Positions 42,861 through 56,276 of a stretch of 64,000 nt of DNA are shown here, piece after piece (the first letter of the stretch is position 1; each line of letters opens with the position of its first letter). This DNA comes from Spodoptera frugiperda (Eukaryota > Arthropoda > Insecta > Lepidoptera > Noctuidae), in the NCBI RefSeq assembly GCF_023101765.2, contig NC_064238.1, positions 7,302,116 through 7,366,115 on the forward strand, given 5' to 3'. A program made the translations under genes and the position numbers. The notes beneath the pieces are model-generated. The model saw only the letters and a program-made list of their open reading frames with translations, searched no databases and had not been told where the DNA came from.

Positions 42861-45800
42861 ATATGTTAATGAAATATTCAATAGTTTGTGTATTTCCTTA
42901 AAAATCCAGAAAGTATACGTCACTTTACATCTGGTGACTTGCCGTACGAACTTAATAAACTTTCAGCTAAATAATGTTTTTCATCTCCTCCCGTTTCGAA
43001 AACAAATTGCTTCATTTTTGGCTCGGAAGGTATTAACAATGAAATTTATCACCTGTGTATGGCGTACTGTTGTCATTTAACACCTTTCCTAGTTACATTT
43101 TTGGAGATATGTTATGTTTTTTAATGATATTCACATAAAGTTCTATGTATGTTGTGTCACAATTTGGATTTAAAATTAATTTATAGATTTATGTTAAGAA
43201 AGAAATTTTGCTGACTTTAGAACAAAGAAATAGTAGGTACCTAATTACAGAGCACCTTATGTTTATAAAATCTTTCAATGATAGGATGTAGATGTATCTA
43301 ATCGTCTAATGTCTATCAGATTTAATAAAGTTTTTGGTTTTACTGTTATGACTGATATTTACAGATTTAAATAGTTTACTTACAATTGAAGATAAAAGTC
43401 GTGGCTATGTAATATCTGGGAGTGAACAGGTATCAACACTGTCAAACAACTTTTTCGCCTGGCCAATGACTAGGACCAATTTAAGAAGTTGACAGTCAAC
43501 CCTCAGTGATGAAGTGGCACCATAAGAAGAAGAAATAGAGCATTCTCATTGTGTATACCACACCACGTGACTTCAGAATCAAACTTTAATTTCCCCCCAA
43601 GTGAATGGCGTGGTTATACAACCTTGCGAACACAAACTTTGGTTGCGGTTACTGATGATGAAGTACGAGGTAATTTCACGGAACTGAACCTCATGATAAA
43701 TACATAATCATGTAAATATTGTTATAATATGTATAGCTAAAGTAATGTATGTTACACGTGAGTCCCTCTTTCAGGGAGTCTCTGGGTAAAGCTTATGAAC
43801 TGCCAGTATTTGACAAATGTCCAACTACGTAGTTTTAATCCTAAGATTGATTTGCATTTTAGGGAACAGAGAGTAAAGTTCCCTAAGAAAAGGAGGATCC
43901 TCCGACCAGGCGAGGTGATCGTGCCTGGCGGGCTTTCTGCCCAACTGTTGTTCGTTGGGATTTTCTATCCGTGTTAATTCGCATGTAAACTTCGTATGTG
44001 CGATGCAGGATATTTATGACGTCATCCGTTGATTTGCTCGTCGATAGTCTATGTGCGACTTCTGTCATCTGTCATCTGTCACTTGTCAGTGTCGCCACAG
44101 TATCATAAGTAACATATCACTGACTGTATAGGCCTAAAAATAATACCATATAGCACTAAAGCTCGATCGCTCGTTCTATGGAGAGTTGGTAATAATTATC
44201 GTTAACACAATAATTACAAGATGACGACAGATTGGAAGTCCCAATAACACGGCATACCTCGTCCCGCAGGGCAGCGACCACGTGACAGATGGCCAGGCCC
44301 GCACTCGGAGCAGATAATTAACACGTTTCTTTTCCAACGGACGACTTGGTAACAAAACTTTATTAATACCGGTGGGGACTAGGCTTTGAGGGTAACAAAC
44401 TTTTCTAATGAAGTCGCCCAGCGTAATATTACTTTCGTTTGTAGCTCCTTTTAATTTGTTATTTATTTACAGTTCAATTAGACGCCGCCGTGACGTATTC
44501 TTAGTTCAAATTAACGCCGCCAGTTAAATTTGAATTTATTGCGATTGCGACAAGTTACAAATGTTTTAAAGTTATGAAGTCCAATATTAAGCTCAGTTAT
44601 ATTAATAGAGAGAGTGACAAATGTTTTATTAAAGATCAAAATGTAAACTATTTTTGTGTGGAAAATATTTTAACATTTCAGTTGGCACAAAGACGTAAGA
44701 AATATCAGCCGTCCGGAGATGTTTTCGCGGCGCTCGGTATGAATTCTCAAATGCGATGTAACTTATTAATGTTTAAACGGTAGAACAAGGCAGTCGTTAC
44801 GTATATGTCAAGACGTAATGGTAATTCGTTGGGTACGCCGAGCAATATTCATGTCAAGATTTCAAATGTCAGCCATAGTGAGGGTGTCAAAATCGCAGCA
44901 AATGTGTTTATGCAAATCAGCATCTCCATTAACATTGCCTTCCCTTGTGAGAGTCGCGTGTAAGCGCGTGTTTGTTGTATAAGTGTGTTACTGTTGTGTA
45001 CATACGTTATGAGCGGCTAATTGAATAAACATTGCTTAATTAAGTAATTAGTTTAGCTTTGTTTTGATTGGGGAAGATTAAGGTCGTGGAAAACTGTTGT
45101 TAGACTGTTATATGATCGCCATGTAACGTCAGTGACGGAATTAGAAAAGTATGTAGACTCTGTGGAATAATTTTGAGAAGCTTACCTTATGACCGTGAAG
45201 TTTTGTTTTCTTTAGTGATTTAAAACATGTGTTGTATTTAGTGCCCCATTGGTAAAGTCGTTGAAAAATAAATAAAAACATTTTTTCATGATTTCGGTTC
45301 CAGTATATAGGATAGCGAGAGTATGTTTTCACTGCAGATTACGCAATGAGTAAACTCTTTGTTACACAACCAACACAGGCCCAAATACATCTAAGCCTAA
45401 ATGACAATAAAACCACAAACCTCATTACAGGAACAGCAATGTTTAGCACAAATACTATCCGTAGTAAGCACAGCAAGTTACCAGATGTCAGGCATTGCTC
45501 GCGAAGTGGGTTTACTGCAGATACCACAAGTATGCGTGCAATGTAAATTTGATACCCCGAGTGACAAGCGCGGTCGGCCGCCGAGTTTCATCTATCCGAG
45601 CTATGCCGCTAATCTGAGAGAGCGCGTTTTGACAGATAGCTTTGACCGTACTTACGTTAATTATTGCATATTCTAGTAGTACTTTAAAAACTTACGGGAC
45701 ACTGCTTTTGAGAGTTTTGGTGGATGAGAGGTAGTTTTAGAAGTGTTGGAATGTGTGGTGTTTGTTGTTTGTTAAATGTTTGTATAAAGTAGTGGATGGT

Positions 45801-46885
45801 CTGATTTCTAAACTAAAAACGATAGCAAGATAACTTATAAAATACATCTTTGCTATCAGTACTAACAAAAATAAACATTAATAAACACACACAACTGACA
45901 ATATTATTATATTATATCAATACTAAAACACAATAACAAGTTACTTTACATCCCCAAGCATCCCACACAGGTTCCACGCATCCCACAACCAGCGGATTTC
46001 CGTGACCTTATGGGGCGTCTACTCACCTCGTGTCTTCCGGCTCGTGGTTGTTACTCAAAACTTTTCGGGCCTCACCGACCATCCGTTTTGGGAACCCGGA
46101 GTAATGTTGTATCTACTAATTGTTACCCGTGTCTTTGCCTGTAGAAGATGAATATGAGACTCTTATATGGCACATAAAATAAATGTGACAACACTTTAAA
46201 ATACTAAAACGCCATCTGTTGCTAAGGAAGATAACTAATAATCATTATGGATGTTTTTTACCTGCTTTTTGTGGAAGTGAGCTACATTTATGTACTGACT
46301 TGTAGTTTTACGTCATTTCTAAATATGATATTCACAAAATATAGGAGAGTTTCAAGTTCCACTTTGACTTGAAAGAAGTACAAACAAAATCCCAAACAAT
46401 CTTAATACCGATATAGTGACTACTCATACCTGTGAACTTGAAGGTACCTCGTAAATATTGTAAACTGGTGACCACTAACTATTACGTACTAAGTACTTAG
46501 TTTAGCCAATAACTCTTCAATACTGAACTCAAGACACAACCTGCTCGAGTGAGAAATTGGACTCACGTACCCCATTTGGAGAGACAAAGCCTCTTAATGT
46601 GTGTAAACTGTCCAAGTCTTCCCATTTACCAATGTAACTGCTAACCATGTGTTAAGGGGTTGAATCTATTGAAATTTTAAGTGTGATTGACCCTGTTTTA
46701 ATGGCTAGAAGCATAGAAACTGATACTTATGTATGGGGCTGTCGGTAGAGGGCGCCTAGACGGATATATAGCGACCAACTAACAAATTAAAAGTACACGT
46801 AACAAATGTATAAAAAGACTCATGACAGTGATGACTATTGATGAAGCGAAAGAGGTATGTAAGATACGTAGCAGTTGGCGGTCCA
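42861..46885. other. Long non-coding stretch, no gene seen
   Basis: Short frames at 43795, 44574 and 45401 lack domains and splice partners. The GC-richer pieces at 43895-43945, 44255-44310 and 45960-46100 (with CATCCCACA repeated twice) are candidates for unknown repeats or regulatory DNA. Confidence 0.3.
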
Positions 46886-46942
46886 CTGTCTCTGCCTACC
46901 CCCATGGGAGACAGGCGTGAGGTTATGTATGTATGTATGTAT
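46886..46942 (+). repeat. SINE family 1-like 3' end with (TATG)n tail
   Basis: 'ctctgcctacccccatggga' + 'gacaggcgtgag' resembles the 3' end of SINE family 1, followed by about five TATG units (46922-46942). Confidence 0.55.
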
Positions 46943-49900
46943 GCTGATACTAATATTATACTTCTCTCAAAATAAGTTGAATCATTGCCTTATCACAGTG
47001 TGACTGTCTTATATGAATTTCAAGTTTGATATTTAGATCCGAAACGTATTAATTAGTGGTTTTAGTATATTTTCGTAATTTTCTCAGTCACTTTCATATA
47101 TTAATATTAACATTAGTTAATGTTTGTAGCGTATTTTAAAAAAACAATTACATAAAAAAGGAAGTAAACAGTAATGTGAATGGTTAATTTAACACGAAGA
47201 AAAAATAAATACTATCTTTTTCAATACTAAACTGTAAAAAAACGTACTTTCTCTAACATCACCTGAGTTAAAGAATAGGTAAGGTTTTAATACAAAGCGT
47301 CTTCAGAAGATCGTCGTGTGTTCCCAGGAGGCACTTGAAAGGTGAGAGGGCGTGTGACCGAATGCCCGTTTTGTTAGCACGTGATACTTTTCCTAATCTC
47401 GCCATTGACTCCCGAACTATGAGACCGTCACCAGAGGTATAATCACGTAAAGAGCCCCAACGAAGATTTCTTTTTTTTCTCACGTTTGTCTACAATGTGG
47501 AGTACGTACATTACTTTTTTATCAACTTTACCTTTCTTTTTTTAATGAAAGTCTAAGATTAAGATTTTCTTTTTTAGATATTTCTCAGTGTTTTGTTGGT
47601 AATTTTTACACATACCTATCTATCTATCTATACCTACTTATGATGATTTTAATATAGAATATGTTTTGGTGTGATATTTAATATGCAAATAATGAAGATT
47701 TTTTAAAGCTTTTTTACTTTTAAAGAACTAAGTATCTAAACCAACCTTCACTATGTATACTGTAACTTTAATCACGATTGCTGATCATTTGACCTTAATA
47801 CATTTTCCACGCTATGTTCTGATAATAATAAAGTGAATGCAGACCAATGGATGGTGTCAGTAGCAACATGTATCACAAAGGACAGCCCCAGTCTATATAC
47901 TCATATACGTACATTGTACAACCTTTCGATACGCGTATACTCTGAATTTCCAAATGCTTTCCCAGAAACACACGGACCTGTGACGGACAGGTCATTTTAT
48001 AACACGGTTTTGTTTTTTTTTACAAAAGCAAAATGTCAACAGGTTTTTCCGATGGCTTTCGGACAAGGTGTGTTGTTTGCCAATCAACTCAAAACGGGTT
48101 CATTAAGTATTGACGTTAATCATTTACTATTATTAAGAAGTTGTTATTAATTGCTGGTATTTTAGCATAATTTTGAAAAATAAAGAAAATTTAATGAAAA
48201 AACAGACGACGGTCTTTGTGTTAATGAGAAATGACGTATTCATCACGAAAAGTACAATACTAATAACAATTAAATAAACAACAAACAAGATTTCAACATT
48301 CAAGATTTATGTAAAACGTGTGAATCCTTACGTACATTTGCTTTCACAACATTGCCAATAGGGGGCGCCAAGGAGAATGTAATACAAGGCACAAGTTGCA
48401 CCGGCGGCGTGCAATTCGCAAAGCCAGAACGATTGTAAGGATTTATCAATATGGAAGGCAGATCCGCCCGGCAATACTACACGGGGCTAGTAAAATGTGC
48501 AGATACCACCACAAGATTTGTGGATATTTGTTTTTTATTACAAGATATAGATTGCTTTGAGGAAAGCTCGTGTATTGTGTGCATCACACAATACATCGTA
48601 CATGTGTAGAATAAAGTGATGTTAGTTCTAAGGATTCATTAATCGTTGCTGTGACTGAATTAAAACACCATGGTAAATTACTTATAATTTTAGAACGAAC
48701 CGTTTTGTATTTGATTCACCAAACATCGTCCTAATTAGATTAAACATTGTCATTTCGTAACCACAAAAGCCCCTGTTTCGCCAGCTATTTGTCAAGCTGC
48801 AGCTCGCTAGCGGTTTTTATTTCATAAATCACATACTTTGTATAATGCGATGACAAATTTTGAGCTGATCTAAGCATTCATTTGTGAGCAGTAAGCTGAA
48901 AAAATGTTGAAATGTATCAAGTTTTTGCGTCAGATTGTACTGTTATAAAAGTAAAATGCTAACGAATATGTTTTTGTTCGTGGCGGGGAAGTGAGGGGCG
49001 TCGGGATTTTTACGATACGCTGAATTTACAATCGCCTACGAAAGCACACTGTCTCGAGCAAACCCTTTGTTTGTTCTATTCAAATCCAATGCTAATACGT
49101 TCACAGAATCAAAGCGGACGGATGTTCTTCTTTGCGTCGCTAGAAAACGGAAATTTGAATGGATCAGATGAAATTGTTACATTTTGTTCGTATTTCTGTA
49201 CGAATTGGGATGACTATTGGCTAAGTTTTCTTTTGTGGAATGTTAATGCTGTAATATAATTTCTTTATTACTTGAGTACTACGAAGTACTTAGTTTATTA
49301 ACTTTAACTGCATAATCAGGTACGTTATTGAGATAAATAAAAGCATAGTTATATATGTATAGATTAATACTAGAAGACAGTACACTTCCGTATAATTTTT
49401 TGTCTTTTTGTATTTATAATATTTGTCTAACAAGTTATAAAATAAGTATACTAAACAAGTTAACAAATATTTTCCTCATTGATTGATTGGTCCTACCAAT
49501 ATTTGGACAAGTTATTCCGGTCTATGAGAGACCTATTAGCATATCAAGTGATTAAATCAATTTAACTTAAAGGCCACACAAAAATTACAACGAAAATCGG
49601 AACATTAGTTTCGTATCGATGCTTCTAGAAAAAGGTATACTATTTATATCGTGTGCGGGCACAAAATCGTAATGACATCGGCAATGTGGTCTCGGGGCAG
49701 TTGAGAGGGCACCGCATTAGTGCCCCTCTAATGGCTGTAGGTGCCCGAAAAGTTGGTAACTTGCGAAATCTATCGCTCGCCAGTTCTTTATGAGCAACCA
49801 TTATCATCGCTTCTGCGTTTTCCGATAAAACGTGTTCGCCCTACTTTTAACAGCAGTTCTCACCGAGTTTTAAAGAGCCTATAAAATTATTATATTCAAT

Positions 49901-50103
49901 TTATCATGAAGAAAATTGTTTCTCTTATAGGTTTAGCGACATGCGTTGAATTTGTAATGGTTTGCGTTACTTTTGATGGCGATTTCTTGGGAGTTTGTTG
50001 AAACTTCCATTTTATTTCGATACGACAAACTTTAGGATGCTTTAACCAACAAGTATTAAGTACTAAAAATACACTGATATCTGCTTATCAAACGAACTTC
50101 GGA
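46943..50103. other. Long non-coding stretch, no gene seen
   Basis: The open frame ending at 48150 begins at GTG and has no recognisable domain. A small (TATC)n microsatellite lies at about 47619-47632. GC-richer points occur at 48360-48490 and 49680-49760. Confidence 0.3.
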
Positions 50104-50236
50104 AAACGTGGTTAGCGCAGTGGCTGAGGGATCAATGGATCACCTGTTACGTGTCGCGTTTTCGATATCCGCACGGAACAAAATATTTGTGATATCTACA
50201 AATAGTTTATTCCTGGTCTGGGTCTCATGTAGATTG
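50104..50236 (+). mobile_element. SINE family 2, degraded copy
   Basis: A-box-like GGTTAGCGCAGTGGCTGAGG at 50109, a decayed B box (TTTTCGATATCC), and the body remnants 'gcacggaacaaaatatttgt' and 'gtctgggtctcatgtag'. Confidence 0.55.
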
Positions 50237-51518
50237 AAGATTTGTATTGTGTATTCAAGAACTAAAGCTAAGTTGCTTTACTTACAAGCTGTAAGTTGAA
50301 GACAAATATTGTAAGATCATTATGTCGTACTTTTAATTTTCTAAAATATGCTACATGCATGACTCAGAAAGAGGTTTTGATTATCGTGTTGGGCAGAGTT
50401 TTACATGAGCTTTTTTCGGTATTTCCAATATTCTTTGTAGGTAATTGCATGGAGTTTGGAATGGTTAAGTATGTGAAGAGGTGATCATGAGTCAGGCTTC
50501 TACGCTCACTGCACATTCAAATTTGCCGAATCTGTCTACTTATCAACTGCTGTTTAATTTTGCAGTTGGTTAACTGCAAATTTAAACAGTTTTATAGCAT
50601 TTAAATGCACGAACGACCTACATAGGTTTGTATTCTTTGCAAAAAGTACTGTCGGTTCTTGTGTAGTGACCGTGGCTACTGCTAAACAGTTTATAAATAA
50701 AACCGAGACCGCTAACTTTCCACTTAACTTCTTTAAAGTGTTGGCTTCCTGTTTTTAAAACTGTGTTGCTTTTTGCTTCGAGCCATGAAGGAACAGTGCA
50801 AGTTCTGAACAGCTTTTCACGCTGTTGTACTGTGAATAATGTAAAGTAATACTGTATTCAATACTTACGGTTGATAAAAGTAGATATTGCTTAGGTATTT
50901 TTAGCTTTTCGAAAAAAAAGAGTATATACATAGTAGAGAGTGGTAATAGGCTCACTGCCTATAGAAGAGGAGTTATAGTAAAATCGGTAGAAAGCACTCA
51001 TAGCTTGAAAAAAATACATACGATGATTAGGTACAGATTCAGTCTTTGATATTCATTGTAACTTCTAAACTTCTTAAGTCTTTCAGCATCATCATTTTCA
51101 TCTTAATAAATGAACGTTTCACTTCGAAATTTTGCGGGCAAATCGCCAAATGAAATTGATAACTCCTAATTACTTTAATAGCAAAATGAATCGACTGCTT
51201 TCATCAATAAGAGCTATTTTGTCCTGTACGGTAACCGTGGTCGCTTCTGTAGACCAATGAGGTCATGAGTCATATCTTTTTCCATCAATTTTATAGTTGG
51301 CTGTTCGTTAATTTGTTTGTGTGTAATCTGACGTAATTGATCGAAGACACGCAATCCTTGGTTAGGTTCTATCGCCAAATTTACGTTTTCTAATTTCTGT
51401 ATTATTTTGTGTCTAAAACTGAATGTCTAGGTTACGTACATATTTCCACGGGAACCACTGGTGAAGCTTTGGTATTTTAAGAATCGTCTGCAGTTTTCTT
51501 AAACATTGCCGCACTCTA
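50237..51518. other. Non-coding stretch, no gene seen
   Basis: AT-rich. A short 'gtggtaataggctcactgcc' at 50940 resembles the middle of SINE family 1. Confidence 0.3.
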
Positions 51519-51655
51519 GGATTTTCTCCTGAACCGTTGTTGCATTTATAAACATGCAAATTCAATTTTCACATGACATCCACACCCGAAACAACAATTT
51601 GTGGATCACACAAAGTGTTACTCCGTGGGAGAATCGAACCCGCTACACGTTACAC
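51519..51655 (-). mobile_element. SINE family 2, reverse copy
   Basis: 'ggattttctcctgaaccgtt', 'acccgaaacaacaatttgtg', 'gatcacacaaagtgttactc' and the reverse B box 'gagaatcgaacccgctacac'. Confidence 0.75.
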
Positions 51656-51935
51656 GAAACACATCTGTCTGTCCCCTATGGTACATAGAATATTATGTAA
51701 TACACGTTTCTTATTACATGTTCTATGTACTAACAGTACATAGTAACTAGTATAAGGCGGTGTCCCAGGTGATTTGTTCTTGCGCTAATTAGGTCTGTAG
51801 ACAAACTTGGTAGCAATTAGCAACAGAAAATTCTAGTATGTAACACCTCCATAGTAGTAGTTTTATCGTCACTCTTATTTTCTGAAGATTTCGGGTTCTT
51901 TACTAGGTAAACGAAAGTATTTTTTCTAAAATTGC

Positions 51936-52084
51936 CCCATGGCTGGGCAACAGGCTGCCATACAACGTGTAGTGGGTTCGATTCTCCCACAGATTCTAAT
52001 CCACAATTAGTGGTTTATGGTCTGGGTGTCATGTGTATGTGAACTTGTATGTTTGTAAACGGATCCACGACACAGGAGACACAG
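51936..52084 (+). mobile_element. SINE family 2, forward copy
   Basis: 'atggctgggcaacaggctgc', B box GGGTTCGATTCTCC, 'gggtgtcatgtgtatgtgaa' and 'ccacgacacaggagac'. Lies 280 bp from an inverted copy. Confidence 0.75.
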
Positions 52085-53351
52085 AATCATAGTGTGGGGC
52101 AACGTTTAAAAACAAGTTAGGAACATAAATAAAAACTAACAAAGCTCCATACAGATGCTAATAAAATTATCATTTTCCCTTTCACCGTTTCTTACACCAC
52201 ACTTATTAATTTACTAAACCCCATAGTTCATAAAGCAGTGCTTCAATATATTTCGTCTCTAGCTTCCTAATTTGCGGATCTCCCGGAGCGCGAGGTGCGG
52301 GCTCCTTTCATCACTGACTGACGTCGACTGGATTACAAGTCCTTTGTTTTCTAACTGCCGTATGACAATCAGACTTCGAGCTATTGGATTGTTTTAATTT
52401 TAGTAAGGAAATGTACTTATTGTGTAATGACTATCGCGAGACATAACTAATTAAGCCTTTAACTTCCATTAGAAAACTTTTGAAGGCAAATCCTCCACTA
52501 ACGTAAGTCACCGGTGACCTACGTGGCAGTTAACGTGTTCATTGAAATATTCGGCTCACTGACTGAAGTGTTTTTGAATAATATGAGTCTCAATATACCT
52601 TGAAATGAGTAATTTCTTTTTCGTATGATTCACGCAGGTGAACCATGTGTCCGAAAATGATTTGGTTGTTAGACCAATTATATGTTTTATTGACCTTTTG
52701 CTTAATGGTATTGTATTTTCGTAAAGTGTGAAGGTCAAGGCGATACGAAAAGTGCGTTAAAAGTCTAGTTCTCTACCTACTAGTTAGGAGTAAATGTCAA
52801 CACTAGGTAAGTATACCACTTAGAACCCTGAATAACAGGCAAGTTTGCAATTACTACTCCATAACAGAACTAAATTCAAAGATTTTCCAGTATAATACTA
52901 ATCTTAAATTCACGTCCAATAAAATCTACGTATATTCAAACATCTCCGGGCATTAAGAAACGTCTGAAGTTAAATAATAGTTATAGCAATAAAATTGAAA
53001 AGAACATGGGAGGTACGATTTCCTCTCCTCGGCCAATTGAGCTTGAATCGCGTTTATGCATTTCCCTCGCTCTTTTTTATTGCATTCAGCCGAAGAAACG
53101 GAGATTCTTTAGTTTTTTCTAATTTAAATAAAAATTCATTTCAATAAGGAAATCTTGTTCAATCAAAATCGATTTAAAACTTCGCAACTTCTTTTATGTA
53201 AGTTGAGTTTAATCAAAATCCGATTTAGTTTTTAATGTGATATGGTTCGTTTTCATTCGATGCAGTTTGGTGTTTGATATTTTCAACATTTTACTGAAAC
53301 TTAATGGCTTCTGCTACTGCTAATAATGCATATTATATCTTATTTGTTATG
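52085..53351. other. Non-coding stretch, no gene seen
   Basis: AT-rich, short unsupported frames only. Confidence 0.25.
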
Positions 53352-53578
53352 ATATACCATACCATAAGCAATCGCCGCCGCCCATGGACACCCAAAACAC
53401 CAGAGGCGTTACAAGTGCTTTGCCGGCCTTTTGGGAAGGGGTAATTGGGCCTCTGGTAACCTCACTCACAGAACGGAACTCAAAGCTAGAGTAGTTTTAT
53501 GTCGGTTTTTTGTGAGGCCGTGGTATCATTCTGATCCAGCCGGCCCATTCGTACCGAAGCATGGCTCTCCCACACTTA
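53352..53578 (+). repeat. Dispersed repeat family A copy
   Basis: Lacks the very start, has 'ataagcaatcgccgccgccc', 'atggacacccaaaacaccag', 'ggcgttacaagtgctttgcc' and an intact end 'cgaagcatggctctcccaca'. Confidence 0.85.
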
Positions 53579-53922
53579 ATATAATAATTTTATTTATTTA
53601 TCTCCATTTAGTTACTTAAACAACAAAATATTTAGTAAACAACTACGAAAATATTTTCTCAATCATCTAACGATTTTAATCTAATCACGAGTTGTTACAG
53701 GAAAATCGCTCTTCAATTGTTTAAATCTTTTACACGTGACGGTACTAACTAGTACGAGATAAGAAGTTTATTAACAGATCGTTTACAAATGTAATATTTA
53801 TTTAACAAAAGACGCGCCCTTTTAATCCCCTCTAGGGTAGTCTAAGAGAAGAAAAGAACAAAGTAGATAAGTAGGTGTTACACATTATAACGTGTGAGCA
53901 TGGGTTATACATACATATGTCT

Positions 53923-54075
53923 AACTAGCTTCTGCAACGACTTCGCCTACATTCCCGTGGGATAAAAAGTTTGTATACCAAATTTTATCGAAATCCGTTC
54001 AGCAGTTTCGACTAAGTAATTGACGGACAAACATCCAAACAATCAAACTTTCATATTTATAATATTAGTATGATA
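53923..54075 (+). mobile_element. Dispersed 'CTAGCT...ATTAGT' element copy
   Basis: 'taactagcttctgcaacgac', 'ttcgcctacattcccgtggg', 'atcgaaatccgttcagcagt' and the end 'tttataatattagtatgat'. Confidence 0.7.
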
Positions 54076-54330
54076 ATCTATATTCATATACCGATTATAC
54101 CGGTCACCATTTCAGACACCATGCTACTATTGAAAAAACCAAAAAAGTCTTACAAAAGTTTATCCAAAACGAGAATCAAACTTGACATTTTTCAGCAGTC
54201 GCACTTCATTAACAGGTCGTTTATTAAGCGTGATATTTATTTTGATGAAATTAAGAGGGTGTGTCTAGACGGCGAGGCAGGCGAGGTAGACAAGGCAGGC
54301 GAGGTAGCGAGGTAGCCGATGGGGCCCGCG

Positions 54331-54378
54331 TGACGTGACCCGGCTATAAATTGCCTGTTGGTAATGACCTCGCTCAGA
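54331..54378 (+). promoter_or_regulatory. TATA/initiator core promoter with CRE-like site
   Basis: TGACGTGA (54331-54338), TATAAA (54345-54350) and an initiator TCAGA (54374-54378, A at 54376) with 31-nt TATA-to-start spacing. GC-rich GGGGCCCGCG lies upstream, and a perfect palindrome TCGATAC-A-GTATCGA lies at 54398-54412 in the predicted leader. The next ATG is 157 nt downstream and followed at once by a weak donor-like GTACCT. No coding exon recognised. A short purine minisatellite ('gcgaggtagc' units) precedes it at 54270-54316. Confidence 0.5.
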
Positions 54379-56246
54379 TATCGAATACACGTCAGCTTCG
54401 ATACAGTATCGAGATCCGCACGTGAAACTGATTTTTTATTAGCTTAGTTCAGTTTAAGCTTAAATTGTCCTTTTAATTTTCGGTCTCAAATTATTTGTTA
54501 CGCCTGCAATTTTGATATTATATCTGTGGGCATGAAGGTACCTAAAATAGAAGTATTAAATGCCCTACAAGTAAAATTAGTCGCACTCGGATATATAAAA
54601 AAGTCCTGAATAGCTTACTAGCTAATCAGTAGTCAATAGTATTTTTTAGCACACGGTTCATCTGATAGTAGGCAACACCACCTATGGTGTCTCCTAAGAC
54701 ACAGGTGCGATGACGGCATTTTAAAAAGAAATACACTCTTTTCTTGAAAGTTTGAAGGTTGTATCGGTTCGGAAATGCTGCAGACTAATAAAATCTATTT
54801 ACTAATAGACTTTCACATTCCAATTTCTTTCTAATAAGAACAAAATAGCCATAAAATGAACAAGCAGAAGCAGAAGCTTCAAGCAATATTTCAAATCAAT
54901 ACCAAATTAACAGAGCTCTGTGTTTACCAAAACCGTTGTCAATTATGCACTTACACGACGGACAATGAGCAAAGCCTATCATGAATCTGCTGGCGCCATC
55001 TGACGGTGGTCGGTGACATGCGGATTCTCTTTGTGCTCGTGTCTACCAAAGAGCATTATATTGTGCAGATGACGACACATGAAGCTATACAAAACCAGTT
55101 TATCATAATCTCACTTTGTATGGTATTGCTGCACATTCAAAGGTCAGATTATACTGGAATTTAATAGCTCGGAGTGTGTACGAACAAGCCAATAAAGCAA
55201 CGACATTCTATTCACAGAGACGGATGTTATAATAGTCAATTGTATTTGTTGAGATTGTTGTCAAGGAAATGGAAAATAAAGATGGCTGCCGCAGCATGGA
55301 ATTTTATGGAGTCGTTTCATATGCGACTTTAATTTAATGTCTTACTGATGTTATGCTTTGCATTTATCCTATTGTATTTGGACTTCGAAACCGAAAACAT
55401 TAAGAGTTAACGTCATTTTCAGCTTTGGACCCATGTAAATCCTAATCTAGCCGCGTGACGTGACACTGCTCAGAAGCAGTGTTGTTTCGCATCAGTCTAC
55501 TACAATCTACAGCCTATGTGATCAATGCACATCAGTAAAGCGGGATTGATATCTAATGACACTAGTCATGAAAAGTAAGCACAAGGTAAAAATATATTTC
55601 TGTAAGTACCCTTTAGAATTACAACAACATTAAAATCTCAAGAATATCTATTAATAAACATTAAGGAAATTAACATCTTAAGCTAGTACACACAAAAATA
55701 ACTGCCCTCCAAATTCATAATCAGATCAGTAACCATGCTAAAGCCAATATTACAGAATGGGCTAAGAAACATAAAGGGAATGTTGTCAGCGACGCGAATA
55801 AGTTTACACTTAGTTAATTAAAAGATTACACACGAATGGATAATTAACGGCGGATTTGTCCTCTCATCTGTTACCTTGTCGCATCGCATCGGTCGGAGCG
55901 TGGAAGCGAACGTAATTCTATACGTACGAGCTACGCGACTGTCTACTGCGTCGCGCGACTTACTTACATGTTTGTTGTGTTTACTTGTATTTTAAAGGTG
56001 ATTTTTGCTTAAAGTCCTAGATTAACTATTCACGCTTAATCTTTGATTTTGATTAGACTAAATTTTAATTGAATGTCATGCATAATATTTTTTGACGAAA
56101 ATGTAGACGAGTATTTGAAAAGTTTTACGTATTTTTGTTAATTGCTTCTTCAAATATTTTAATAGTAATTTCTAGCTTATAAAAATAACGATATAAGCGT
56201 ATATAATCTTGAAATGTTGGTATCTACGAGTCCTCTATAGGACCGC

Positions 56247-56276
56247 AAAATCAGGTCCCATGAAGGACCTGATTTT
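56247..56276. repeat. Perfect 12-bp hairpin
   Basis: AAAATCAGGTCC, loop CATGAA, GGACCTGATTTT, followed by TT. No surrounding gene to relate it to. Confidence 0.8.

Noticed and set aside
47833..48150. 105-codon frame
   Set aside because: Begins with GTG, has no domain, signal peptide or splice context.
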